Shown here: piece after piece, positions 1 to 5,579 of the stretch
Layout: every line of letters begins with the position of its first letter
Position numbering within the stretch: the stretch's first letter is position 1
NCBI GenBank assembly: GCA_964643965.1
Contig: CAZXVH010000154.1
Span: forward strand, 1-9,962
Reading direction: 5' to 3'
Length of the DNA: 9,962 bases
DNA from: GCA-2746795 sp964643965
GTDB taxonomy: Bacteria > Chloroflexota > Anaerolineae > Promineifilales > Promineifilaceae
The notes under the pieces: model-generated
What the model was told of the DNA's origin: nothing
Databases searched by the model: none
The model's input: only the letters and a program-made list of their open reading frames with translations
Translations under genes and position numbers: made by a program

Positions 1-6
1 TCATTG

Positions 7-324
7 CTACTGGTACTGCGCCAACATCTTTTCTCGCTGAAAGGCAGCAGCCCGTGGATCCAGACGCGCTAACAGTTCCAGCTCTTTCTCGACACGCGCG
101 GGCAGCGGGTTATCCAGTTTTTGCTTTCGCTTTTGGCAAACGAGACATAGCTTGATAGTCGGCGGTATCGCTGTCACCAGCTCCCATCGGCCGCTTTGCG
201 TTTGTTCGCCCACGGCTGGTTTTGGTTGTGGTGAACAGAGAGCGCCGGTTACGCCATCGACTTCATGTACGTAATGGGCGATGGGATGCAATTTTCCTTT
301 CTGAAAGCGAACCAGGTAATCCAT
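7..324 (-). CDS. Small Cys-containing protein of unknown function
   Basis: Encodes 105 residues from an ATG at 324 to a TAG. I do not recognise the family. Visible features are Cys30, a CLVC (CxxC) pair at residues 59-62 followed by a basic KRKQK stretch, and a charged helical C-terminus rich in Leu, Glu and Arg. The spaced cysteines could hold a metal ion, but that is inference. No clear Shine-Dalgarno lies before the ATG. A TAAAAT hexamer ends six bases upstream, so a leaderless transcript is possible. That hexamer lies inside the short dyad GCTAATTTTAGC (327-338), which could be an operator. The gene lies downstream of the JAMM region on the same strand but is separated from it by the RNA candidate at 438-558. 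Length and codon pattern look ordinary for a real gene. Confidence 0.55.
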   Translation of the reverse strand: MDYLVRFQKGKLHPIAHYVHEVDGVTGALCSPQPKPAVGEQTQSGRWELVTAIPPTIKLCLVCQKRKQKLDNPLPARVEKELELLARLDPRAAAFQREKMLAQYQ

Positions 325-424
325 GGGCTAATTTTAGCGCATTTTGAAAAAACACCAGAGGCAAGTGGGTTGAGAGCCAATACTTGGATGTTGTTGAGAG
401 TTTACGCGCAAAGGGGAAATCGGG

Positions 425-437
425 TGTATACTATACA
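425..437 (+). promoter_or_regulatory. Putative -10 box inside a perfect 13-base dyad
   Basis: The sequence TGTATA-C-TATACA is a perfect inverted repeat with a one-base centre. It contains the -10-like hexamer TATACT (427-432). No strong -35 box is seen at the usual distance; TTTACG at 401-406 leaves a 20-base gap. It lies just upstream of the structured RNA candidate at 438-558, so it may be that RNA's promoter with an overlapping operator. This is inferred from position and symmetry only. Confidence 0.4.
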
Positions 438-558
438 TAGCCGCTGTAGCCTACACCAGCGGGATATGAAATTTGAAAGGCACTGAACTTAACCTCTTGC
501 AGAGGGGTAACCAGTTCAAAAAGGCCGAATCTCCCAATGGGGGATTCGGCTTTTTTTT
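438..558 (+). ncRNA. Candidate structured small RNA
   Basis: The stretch carries three successive hairpins on the plus strand and no convincing reading frame. Hairpin 1 pairs CCGCTG (441-446) with CAGCGG (457-462). Hairpin 2 pairs TGAACT (484-489) with AGTTCA (513-518); inside it CCTCT (493-497) pairs with AGAGG (501-505) around a TGC loop. Hairpin 3 is a strong rho-independent terminator (524-558). A -10-like box sits immediately upstream. The layout of promoter, folded body and terminator is typical of a small RNA or an orphan cis-regulatory leader. It matches no RNA class I can name. The plus-strand frames crossing it are short and cut through the terminator, so I treat them as spurious. 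Confidence 0.4.
524..558 (+). terminator. Rho-independent terminator
   Basis: GCCGAATCTCCC (524-535) pairs with GGGGGATTCGGC (539-550): twelve base pairs including one G-U, with an AAT loop, followed by eight T residues. Five A residues precede the stem (518-522), so it may also work weakly on the minus strand for transcripts coming from the JAMM region. Confidence 0.85.
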
Positions 559-605
559 GTATGGTTGTAAAACGGCCGTTTACCACCCTCTCACTCCCAA
601 GGGAA

Positions 606-806
606 TTAGCCGAGAAAATCCAGGTCGTCAAACGGAAAGTCTGCGCCTGCCAGCGCTTCTTCGGCCGCATCCTGGGCGGTGACACCAGAATCGAATAAAT
701 CGCGCGAGTTAAAATCGGGCAGGTCATGGACGCTCAGGCCAAAGGCGATCTGGCCCACGACCTAGTCTACGTGCTGCATCCACGCTTCAAAAGTAATTGT
801 TGTCAT
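606..806 (-). pseudogene. Small acidic protein gene, interrupted by an in-frame TAG
   Basis: An ATG at 806 has a strong Shine-Dalgarno (GAGGAG, 814-819) seven bases upstream. The frame reads MTTITFEAWMQHVD, then TAG at 762-764, then continues in the same frame for 51 more codons to TAA at 606-608. The continuation is protein-like, with GLSVHDLPDF, a run of Asp/Glu/Ala and an acidic tail ending FDDLDFLG. Reading the TAG as Gln (CAG) gives a smooth 66-residue protein. The style, with FEAWM..VD followed by LPD, resembles small DUF5419-like proteins; this is from memory and uncertain. The ATG is in frame with the upstream JAMM gene and no stop separates them, so the JAMM gene's own stop may have been lost. 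I read this as a recent nonsense mutation; a sequencing error or read-through remains possible. Confidence 0.55.
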
Positions 807-1421
807 GTGGTTTCTCCTCGCTAAATACAAATCTTTAAAGAGACTCCTGCTGGTGAAAACGGCCGTTACTGGCAACGCCAACCAATACCCGAAAAGTCCT
901 AACCGCAATCGTATCTCCGGCACGGTATCGAGCTTGCCCACAACAGCATACAACTGGTAGCCCTGTTCGTCTTTGTCGTCAGTCGCACTCCAAAAGGCAG
1001 GCATATTACCATGCGTGTGCAGATCACAAATGATGTCGTCTTCACGACTGCCAGGCGCCAGCACACTAATTTCTGTCACTCGTTGGTCAGGTTTTTTCAC
1101 CTGCACCGTCTTACCCTGATGATGAAACTGGTAGAAGGCTTCATTCAAACCGCCATCTGCCCACCGTTCCCGGCAGGCATCGGTCAGAATGGTGACGAGC
1201 AGTTTCGCTGGAATGTGCGGTACTTTCAGCAGGAAATACGGCTTTAGCATTGCCAAGCCGCGCACCCGACAGGGCATCACAGGAATGCACGCCTCGAAAA
1301 AGCGTGTTTCAGCTCGGATGAAAACGCCATTTCCCGCCAGGATATATTCATAGGCAAGCGCGTTATTTGGAGTCAGCGGATCTTGCTGATGAATATGGTA
1401 AGTAACGAGGTTGTTGAACAT
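762..1421 (-). CDS. JAB/JAMM metallopeptidase, PRTRC protein A-like
   Basis: Encodes 219 residues from an ATG at 1421. The zinc-peptidase signature HxHx7Sx2D is complete: H135, H137, S145 and D148 within DLHTHGNMPAFWSATDD. An upstream Glu (E117 in TEISVL) could be the catalytic base. JAMM enzymes cut isopeptide bonds between ubiquitin-like tags and targets, or process tag precursors. The run from CDLHTH through LYAVVGKLDT resembles protein A of the PRTRC (ParB-related, ThiF-related) cassette, whose other members include an E2-like protein B; such an E2 gene lies just upstream on this strand (2483-3361). The last 14 residues coincide with an independent start at 806 that has a strong ribosome site, so the true C-terminus may be near residue 205. 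No strong Shine-Dalgarno precedes the ATG, which lies directly after a terminator hairpin. Confidence 0.8.
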   Translation of the reverse strand: MFNNLVTYHIHQQDPLTPNNALAYEYILAGNGVFIRAETRFFEACIPVMPCRVRGLAMLKPYFLLKVPHIPAKLLVTILTDACRERWADGGLNEAFYQFHHQGKTVQVKKPDQRVTEISVLAPGSREDDIICDLHTHGNMPAFWSATDDKDEQGYQLYAVVGKLDTVPEIRLRLGLFGYWLALPVTAVFTSRSLFKDLYLARRNHMTTITFEAWMQHVD

Positions 1422-1434
1422 AGTCTTAAAACCA

Positions 1435-1467
1435 AAAAGCCACCGTCAAAAATTGACGATGGCTTTT
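1435..1467. terminator. Bidirectional terminator hairpin
   Basis: AAAAGCCA (1435-1442) pairs with TGGCTTTT (1460-1467), and CGTCAA (1444-1449) pairs with TTGACG (1453-1458), with one mismatch and an AAA loop. The stem ends in a T run on both strands. It lies after the stop of the nucleotidyltransferase gene (1495) and only 14 bases before the JAMM start at 1421. It therefore closes the nucleotidyltransferase unit and leaves the JAMM gene without an obvious promoter. Confidence 0.75.
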
Positions 1468-1494
1468 GTCTAAACAAAATTGCTTAAAGAATTC

Positions 1495-2082
1495 CTATCG
1501 GGGGTTACGCATCTCTTCTAAAGCTCGTTCCATAAGTTGTGTCACGCCAAGCTGCGCTGCCCACTGTTTAAGATACTCAATATCGAGATCTGACTGCTGC
1601 GTTTTCAGTACGCCAAGAATATCACGCCACTGTCGCTCAGAGACCTCCCCACCCAGACGAAACCAATCTAATTTAGCCAGGACAATATCTTCAGCACTCA
1701 ACACCCATATGGATTCATCTGAATCCTCTGCAATACGCTCAGAAATGCGCCGATTAAGCTGTTGCTGATCAAAAGGGCGTGCTTTTGGGATAAATATATC
1801 TACTTTGAACATCGTAGTTAGGTGGATCAAGTTAAAACTGCTACGACGTTGTATCGCCTGCAGAATCATGGCTTCGTCTGCATAAAATGCGTTTTTCAGT
1901 CCAGCAAGAAAATCTTGTGCTTGCTCTTGTTGAATATCGGCCACAATGTCAACGTCCATCGTCGTGCGCAGCATTCCGTGAATAATACTGGCCATAGAGC
2001 CGCCAATCACATAAGGAATATTGAGTTCATCCAATATATTGGTCACCAGCAAAGTAACTTGAAGGGCTTCTGACTCAATCAA
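1495..2082 (-). CDS. MNT/AbiEii-like nucleotidyltransferase
   Basis: Encodes 195 residues from a TTG at 2082. The start is set by AGGAG seven bases upstream, overlapping the end of the preceding gene, so translation is likely coupled. Fold markers of the polymerase-beta nucleotidyltransferase superfamily are present: IGG at residues 26-28, the metal-binding pair D43-x-D45 in TTMDVDIV, and a third acidic residue D95 in KVDIF. A conserved SAEDIVLAKLDWFRLGG follows. Relatives transfer a nucleotide onto RNA, small molecules or proteins; several act as toxins or antitoxins with a small partner. The 2095-2412 gene would be the partner. A degraded relative of the same two-gene unit lies at 5963-6831. 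All three catalytic acids are kept, so this copy looks functional. The substrate cannot be told from sequence. Confidence 0.8.
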   Translation of the reverse strand: MIESEALQVTLLVTNILDELNIPYVIGGSMASIIHGMLRTTMDVDIVADIQQEQAQDFLAGLKNAFYADEAMILQAIQRRSSFNLIHLTTMFKVDIFIPKARPFDQQQLNRRISERIAEDSDESIWVLSAEDIVLAKLDWFRLGGEVSERQWRDILGVLKTQQSDLDIEYLKQWAAQLGVTQLMERALEEMRNPR

Positions 2083-2094
2083 TTTAAAGCTCCT

Positions 2095-2412
2095 CTAGTT
2101 GGAGACAGATCCATAAACAATTGTAGCCAGATCTTCTCCCAAAAGAATGCCAGCTAAGCGTCTTTTCAATTCTTCTGTATTTGCATCAGGGAAACGTTTG
2201 CGCAATCCCATTAGTGCGAGTTGACGCCCTGTATGGTTCATCCCTTCCATCATCTCTATTTTTCGCCAACCAGGTGTTTCGCGCCACAGTTTAAATAGGA
2301 TGGTTTCTGTTTCTGGTGTCGTATCCCAATTCATTTCACGCCATGAGGGCAAACGACGCTGTCCAGTTAATTCACCTGCTTTCTCTTTTGTGACAGATCT
2401 GCCTTCTATCAT
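2095..2412 (-). CDS. Small helical partner of the nucleotidyltransferase
   Basis: Encodes 105 residues from an ATG at 2412, with GGAG seven bases upstream. A GTG at 2469 would give 124 residues, but it lies directly on the -10 box TATAAT; an internal ATG at 2331 is also possible. The second half is a charged helical region: ETILFKLWRETPGWRKIEMM, then GLRKRFPDANTEELKRRLA and a C-terminal LLGEDLATIVYG. The spaced R...PD....EL..R pattern also occurs in the 6541-6831 gene, and both precede a nucleotidyltransferase gene. I recognise this as a recurring small protein beside such transferases but know of no established activity. It may be an antitoxin-like or adaptor subunit; this is inference from pairing. 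Its TAG overlaps the region of the next gene's ribosome site. Confidence 0.7.
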   Translation of the reverse strand: MIEGRSVTKEKAGELTGQRRLPSWREMNWDTTPETETILFKLWRETPGWRKIEMMEGMNHTGRQLALMGLRKRFPDANTEELKRRLAGILLGEDLATIVYGSVSN

Positions 2413-2461
2413 ATACCTACTCCGAAAATACTCCCACGATAAACTTAGAAAAGCGTCCTTA

Positions 2462-2501
2462 TTATACACTAGAAAACAATGCCTAAATTAGGCTGCGCAG
2501 C
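2462..2501 (-). promoter_or_regulatory. Promoter with overlapping palindromes for the nucleotidyltransferase unit
   Basis: A perfect -10 box TATAAT (2467 to 2462 on the minus strand) lies about 50 bases before the chosen ATG at 2412. The expected -35 zone (2485-2490, AATTTA) is poor and sits inside the perfect dyad GCCTAAATTAGGC (2481-2493), adjoining a second palindrome GCTGCGCAGC (2492-2501). A repressor, possibly encoded by the unit itself, could bind there. The first dyad also holds the stop codon of the E2-like gene (2483-2485). Confidence 0.5.
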
Positions 2502-3361
2502 GTTTTGTCCATCGGTAGCAGGTCTGTTAACGGAAATCATTTTTGCCCATCTAGTTTTCGCCATAGTTTACGCACGTCTTTGGCTTCCGTTTTGCATTTA
2601 CCTTGACTGAGATGGCTGTCGAAGAAACTGCCTTCCCAGAATAAGGTCAATGCCTTTGCCATGTTTAGTGGGGAACAATCAGGGAAGGGGTGTTTCCCTG
2701 GCAAATGCCACCATCCTTAAACACATTGGGCGCAGGCAGATGATAAAGCGGCGTCTGAGCAGACAACGGCCGTTTCTTCACCGCATAGATCGAATAGGCG
2801 CGACCCTGACCCACAAATACCAGTGGCGGCATGGGTACATGGTGGGGTTTCTTTTCAGTCCGCACCTGCCAGCGACGAGCGGGGATATAGAGGCCTAGGG
2901 CTTTCTGTTTCCAAAAGAGGGTGTTGGGCGGCAGGAAACCACTTCCTAAAGTGATTTCGGTGCAAGCACTGACAACATCCTGCACGGCAACGGGGTAAAT
3001 CGAAGCCCTGAGGTACCACCGGAATGGCATACAAACACCAGATAATAATCTCCATTTCCATTTCCCAACATTCATCTTGGATAGGGAAAAGATCCGCCAC
3101 ATAACTCAAGAAACGCTCCACCGCTTTGGCCACTGCTTCTTCATTTTGCCAAGCTACCACTTCCTCCAAATGCGCTGGAAATTGCGGGAAGATTACTTCG
3201 TATAGTTCGCCAAGGCGTGCCGCCACCAGCAGATAATCTATGGACGGCAGCACACTGCCCAACCGGTTTTGGGCCACCGGTGGGGATAGTCGCAAAACAG
3301 GACTCAGGTCTAAAATCCCAACGGGATGTCGTTCAGCGGGGTAGGGGGGAGTTGCCAACAT
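2483..3361 (-). pseudogene. E2-like ubiquitin-conjugating family protein (PRTRC protein B-like), disrupted
   Basis: The ATG at 3361 has AAGGTG eight bases upstream. The frame runs to about 2998, moves to another frame (an extra T in GATTTACCCC, 2997-2999), and returns to the first frame near 2682-2690, where one base is missing in ACCCCTTCCC. It then meets an in-frame TGA at 2537-2539 and continues with FPLTDLLPM to TAG at 2483-2485. The reconstructed product is about 290 residues. Diagnostic parts in order are LGSGFLPPNTLFWK, PPLVFVGQGRAYSIYAVK, then YHLPAPNVFKDGGICQGN. The last contains the E2 active-site signature: PNV followed eight residues after Asn by the catalytic Cys in GGIC, the same spacing as HPN...C in classical E2 enzymes. 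The tail aligns with the second copy at 5292-5579, including the residue replaced by TGA (Arg in the other copy). The two shifts compensate each other. Confidence 0.7.
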
Positions 3362-3382
3362 GCTTGAATCACCTTATGCGAT

Positions 3383-3565
3383 CTAAAAAGCTGGTTTGAC
3401 TGCTTCTTGAGCCTTTGCGGTCACTTTGTTTGCTTCGGCCTGCACGCCAAATGCTTTCCAGCCTTCATCAATCAGCTCGGTAAGATTGCCAAATGCACCC
3501 GTCTTGATAACTGGCATTTGATTGGCAATCCCAACACTGATCAGCACCTGCCGTTTGTGTTTCAA
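3383..3565 (-). CDS. Small protein of unknown function
   Basis: Encodes 60 residues from a TTG at 3565 whose bases overlap the TGA of the upstream gene (A-TTG-A), suggesting translational coupling; an ATG at 3517 would give 44 residues. No strong Shine-Dalgarno is seen. The sequence has a hydrophobic start, then GAFGNLTELIDEGWKAFGV and an Ala/Lys-rich helical tail. I do not recognise it. It lies 22 bases before the E2-like gene, in the place where a PRTRC-type cassette can carry its small ubiquitin-like protein, but it has no di-Gly end and no visible beta-grasp pattern, so I make no such claim. Confidence 0.45.
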   Translation of the reverse strand: MKHKRQVLISVGIANQMPVIKTGAFGNLTELIDEGWKAFGVQAEANKVTAKAQEAVKPAF

Positions 3566-3873
3566 TCTGCTTCAGCAAGTATAAGTTCTGGGGAGTTCAC
3601 AACAAACAACATGCGTTCCAAAGCCCCGTTTAACAACCGCTGATGGGTCTGGATTTCGTGTTCTAAATCTGCAAGCGTAGCAGCCTGAATCGCATCTGGC
3701 ATCATGCGCACATCGATATATTCTGGGCCATGTCCGCGAAAGATATTGCGTACTGTTTGCACTTGAATGATTGACAACACGTCATTCGCATCAAAATGCG
3801 TTTCAAACACAACACCATACCAGTTGTGAATTTTGACGACATCTCCCACAACTACTTTTGCATTTGATACCAT
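3562..3873 (-). CDS. Small protein with SH3-like N-terminus, unknown function
   Basis: Encodes 103 residues from an ATG at 3873, with GGAG 11 bases upstream inside the preceding gene, which it overlaps by 22 bases. The first half is beta-rich: VGDVVKIHNWYGVVFETH (about residues 9-26) and IIQVQTVRNIFRGHGPEYIDV look like a small SH3-like barrel of the kind found in KOW or Tudor-type domains. The second half is helical (TLADLEHEIQTHQRLLNGAL). No catalytic motif is visible. The family is unrecognised; RNA or protein binding is possible but is inference only. The three overlapping genes from 4070 to 3383, followed closely by the E2-like gene, look like one operon. Confidence 0.6.
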   Translation of the reverse strand: MVSNAKVVVGDVVKIHNWYGVVFETHFDANDVLSIIQVQTVRNIFRGHGPEYIDVRMMPDAIQAATLADLEHEIQTHQRLLNGALERMLFVVNSPELILAEAD

Positions 3874-4070
3874 ATCTTGATTATCTCCTCAGCTATACGC
3901 ATCGCTTCGTCTGTGCCATGCGTGGTGAATCCATGTTGATTTAAGCAAGCCATCAAAATCCAATGATCACCGCTACCAGATGTCGTATCCATAGCGCGAT
4001 CAAAGTGCGCCTGGATGTCCCAAATATCAGCATCGGTTAATCGAGCGACAACTTGCTTATCAACGTTCAT
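3852..4070 (-). CDS. Small helical protein of unknown function
   Basis: The chosen start is the ATG at 4070, because GGAG lies five bases upstream; it gives 72 residues. An ATG at 4136 in the same frame would add 22 residues but has no ribosome site. The product contains RLTDADIWDIQAHFDRAM, then SGSGDHWILMACLNQHGF and a final helix EAMRIAEEIIKIWYQM, so it is probably all-helical and soluble. I do not recognise it. It heads the cluster of three overlapping small genes that leads into the E2-like gene. A TATACT hexamer at 4120-4125 on the minus strand, about 50 bases before the ATG, is the only promoter-like element seen, and its -35 region is poor. Confidence 0.55.
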   Translation of the reverse strand: MNVDKQVVARLTDADIWDIQAHFDRAMDTTSGSGDHWILMACLNQHGFTTHGTDEAMRIAEEIIKIWYQMQK

Positions 4071-4183
4071 TTTATCTCCATTAAGACCGAAACCAAGCAA
4101 TGGCTTCATTCCAATCTTCAGTATATCATGAATCAACTGGATCTAACTGAAAGAAATCTACTACAATCTCTGTAGCTAATCAG

Positions 4184-4429
4184 GTTCCCATTTGCATTCG
4201 TTATAGTCTGCAAATTGCAACCCGCTGTGGTTCACAGGCAAGCTTAAGGAACGACTGTCACTAAACTTACTGGTATGGCTATGCCCGAAATGCCGGGAAG
4301 TTACACAACATCTATCTGGGCCGAACAAAACGGCTCACCCAGGCTCATTTGGGCCAGGCCTGTCGTCAGCTCGCCGACAAAGCCAAAGCTGCCCGGAAGA
4401 AAAAGGAGGCGTCAATGAAGCGGAACTGA
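4184..4429 (+). pseudogene. Decayed DUF6788-like small protein fragment
   Basis: The plus-strand frame reads VPICIRYSLQIATRCGSQ, then ASLRNDCH, a TAA at 4262-4264, and TYWYGYARNAGKLHNIYLGR with a basic helical tail (ADKAKAARKKK) to TGA at 4427-4429. The order RCG....C...H..YWY.Y....GK....YLG resembles small Cys-containing proteins of the DUF6788 type, in which this segment is usually continuous (CH-G-PYWY). No start codon is seen, the TAA splits the motif, and the N-terminus is missing, so I call it a remnant. A 24-codon frame starts at the overlapping ATGA (4429) and ends at 4503 just before the transposon-end repeats; it may be the start of another cut gene. The opposite strand also has an open stretch here, which I consider less protein-like. 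The assignment is tentative. Confidence 0.35.
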
Positions 4430-4531
4430 TGACCGTGGTGAATACCCACGAAAGCCGTTCATTTCCCTTCGTGACGGTGATCCTGGATGTTGTTTTTAGT
4501 TAGCGAGGGGACAAGTTGAGTGACAAAAAGT

Positions 4532-4579
4532 GGACATTTTAACCCGATGAAATGAGGACATTCTTACCCGATGTTGACA
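4532..4579 (-). mobile_element. Transposon end with two direct repeats
   Basis: Two copies of GGACATTNTNACCCGATG (4532-4549 and 4556-4573, 16 of 18 bases alike, 24-base period) lie next to a terminus that reads TGTCAACATCGGG on the minus strand (outer edge near 4579). Repeated 18-20 base motifs just inside a TGT end are typical of IS21 and other Mu/Tn552-type DDE elements, where they bind the transposase. The element body would lie to the left. No transposase gene and no matching second end are visible, so this is a remnant. It truncates the aspartic protease gene. Confidence 0.55.
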
Positions 4580-4845
4580 ATCTTTTTTATCGACTCTGTG
4601 GGTAGAGCCAGGTGTGCTTCGTATGTAAATACGGGCGTCTTCTGGGCATGGGCATCTTCTAACTGCAATCGCCCAATCGGATAAAGCTTGAGTCTTTCAA
4701 CAAACGATTCAGGTACGGCCGTGATATCTGCCCCCGTATCTATCAAAGCCGACAATTCAATCCGCGGTCGGCGATGAACAACACCACTCACGGTAATCGA
4801 CAATACGATGGCTGGGGGATTTAAGTTTGTGTCGTAAGCTATCAT
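4564..4845 (-). pseudogene. Retropepsin-like (clan AA) aspartic protease, C-terminus lost
   Basis: The ATG at 4845 overlaps the TGA of the upstream gene as ATGA, implying translational coupling. The active-site motif is clear: LIDTGADITAVP with D36-T37-G38. This is the single-motif type that works as a homodimer, like retroviral proteases. Bacterial clan AA members of this size usually continue past about residue 90 with a second conserved block (often I-L-G-R-D). Here the frame runs into the transposon-end repeats and stops at residue 93 (NIG, then TAA at 4564-4566). The last residues are encoded by the mobile element, so the gene looks truncated by insertion. In related genomes DUF5678 proteins are often encoded directly before such proteases, as here. 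Confidence 0.7.
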
Positions 4846-5222
4846 GGGCGCACAATGCGAAGAGATGGTATACGAACAGTCCGCGGAGAATCTGGGGTGA
4901 CTTGCTCGATGTAGCAAACGACATTACCAAATTGTTCGCGCACTTGCTCAAGCAAGGCAAGTTTTTCATCACCGCTAATCACTACTTTACCTTGATAGAT
5001 AGCCACAAATTTACCAGCATATTGCTTAAGCAAAGCAGGTTTCAGTTGCTCAAAAGCGGCAACCTCCTGCTGAAATGCCTGGTTAATGGCGCTCGTTTCT
5101 GACTCATCCAACTGTTCGGAGATCCATTCAATGACAAGGGCATCCGTTGTTTTTTGTTCAATAGATGCCTTTTTACGCACAGCATCGTATAAATCTTGTG
5201 GTAATTGAATCATGTTCTGCAT
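4842..5222 (-). CDS. DUF5678-domain protein
   Basis: The ATG at 5222 has a near-perfect Shine-Dalgarno (GGAGG, 5229-5233) six bases upstream and gives 126 residues; a TTG two codons earlier is less likely. The N-terminus (QLPQDLYDAVRKKA, residues 6-19) resembles the start of ribbon-helix-helix or antitoxin-like proteins. Residues about 58-107 (EQLKPALLKQYAGKFVAIY, VVISGDEKLALLEQVREQFG, VVCYIEQV) fit the DUF5678 pattern, a short alpha/beta module of unknown function. Its stop overlaps the start of the aspartic protease gene. A regulator/protease pair is plausible from this coupling, but it is inferred, and the protease partner is now truncated. Confidence 0.7.
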   Translation of the reverse strand: MQNMIQLPQDLYDAVRKKASIEQKTTDALVIEWISEQLDESETSAINQAFQQEVAAFEQLKPALLKQYAGKFVAIYQGKVVISGDEKLALLEQVREQFGNVVCYIEQVTPDSPRTVRIPSLRIVRP

Positions 5223-5245
5223 TTTCAACCTCCATTCACAACTTT

Positions 5246-5251
5246 ATTATA
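5246..5251 (-). promoter_or_regulatory. Putative -10 box for the DUF5678/protease pair
   Basis: TATAAT on the minus strand lies 24 bases before the ATG at 5222 and just ahead of the ribosome site. A second TATAAT lies at 5268-5273. Neither has a good -35 box at 16-18 bases, so which one is used is unclear. Confidence 0.4.
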
Positions 5252-5291
5252 CTTGGACAGCGACATGATTATAACATCTGACAAGCTCATT

Positions 5292-5579
5292 TTAGAATAA
5301 ATCCGGCAATCTCATCTGCGCCGATACCAGTTCCGATAGGGGGAATCGTTTACGGCCGTTCAGTTCAGCCCACAACACCCGCACATCGTCTGGATGCGAC
5401 CGGTACTTGCCCTGACTCAGGTCAGCATTGAACAAACTATCTTCCAGAAACAACTGCAATGCCGGCTGAATCGTCTGGGGAGAACAAACGGGAAAGGGGG
5501 TATTCCCCTGGCAGATTCCTCCGGTAGTATGCACATTGGGGCAGGGAGCATGATAGAAGGGTAAACAGCTGCGGGTCAC
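5292..5579 (-). pseudogene. E2-like protein tail (PRTRC protein B-like), second copy, N-terminus missing
   Basis: From about residue 7 the frame reads LPFYHAPCPNVHTTGGICQG, then NTPFPVCSPQ and LSQGKYRSHPDDVRVLWAEL, and ends at TAA 5292-5294. This matches the final third of the E2-like gene at 2483-3361 over its whole length at roughly half identity, including the PNV...GGIC active-site signature (Cys eight residues after Asn). The upstream two thirds of the family are absent. The frame instead abuts a ParB-related fragment in a different frame near 5575. An out-of-frame deletion joining two genes of the same cassette explains this best. The intact tail RKRFPLSELVSAQMRLPDLF shows what the other copy had where it now has TGA. 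Confidence 0.65.

Noticed and set aside
431..727. Minus-strand open frame of 98 codons overlapping the RNA candidate
   Set aside because: It crosses the strong terminator hairpin, its protein lacks family-like character, and the acidic gene continuation at 606-764 uses a different, more convincing frame.
2855..3361. A complete 168-residue protein from the first E2 frame alone
   Set aside because: After about residue 120 the product loses family character, while the conserved E2 sequence continues in the neighbouring frame. The ORF end is an artefact of the frameshift.
4151..4345. Minus-strand frame of about 50 codons ending in ECKWEPD
   Set aside because: It has no start or ribosome site, and the plus-strand frame over the same bases carries a better motif pattern. 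Kept only as an alternative reading.
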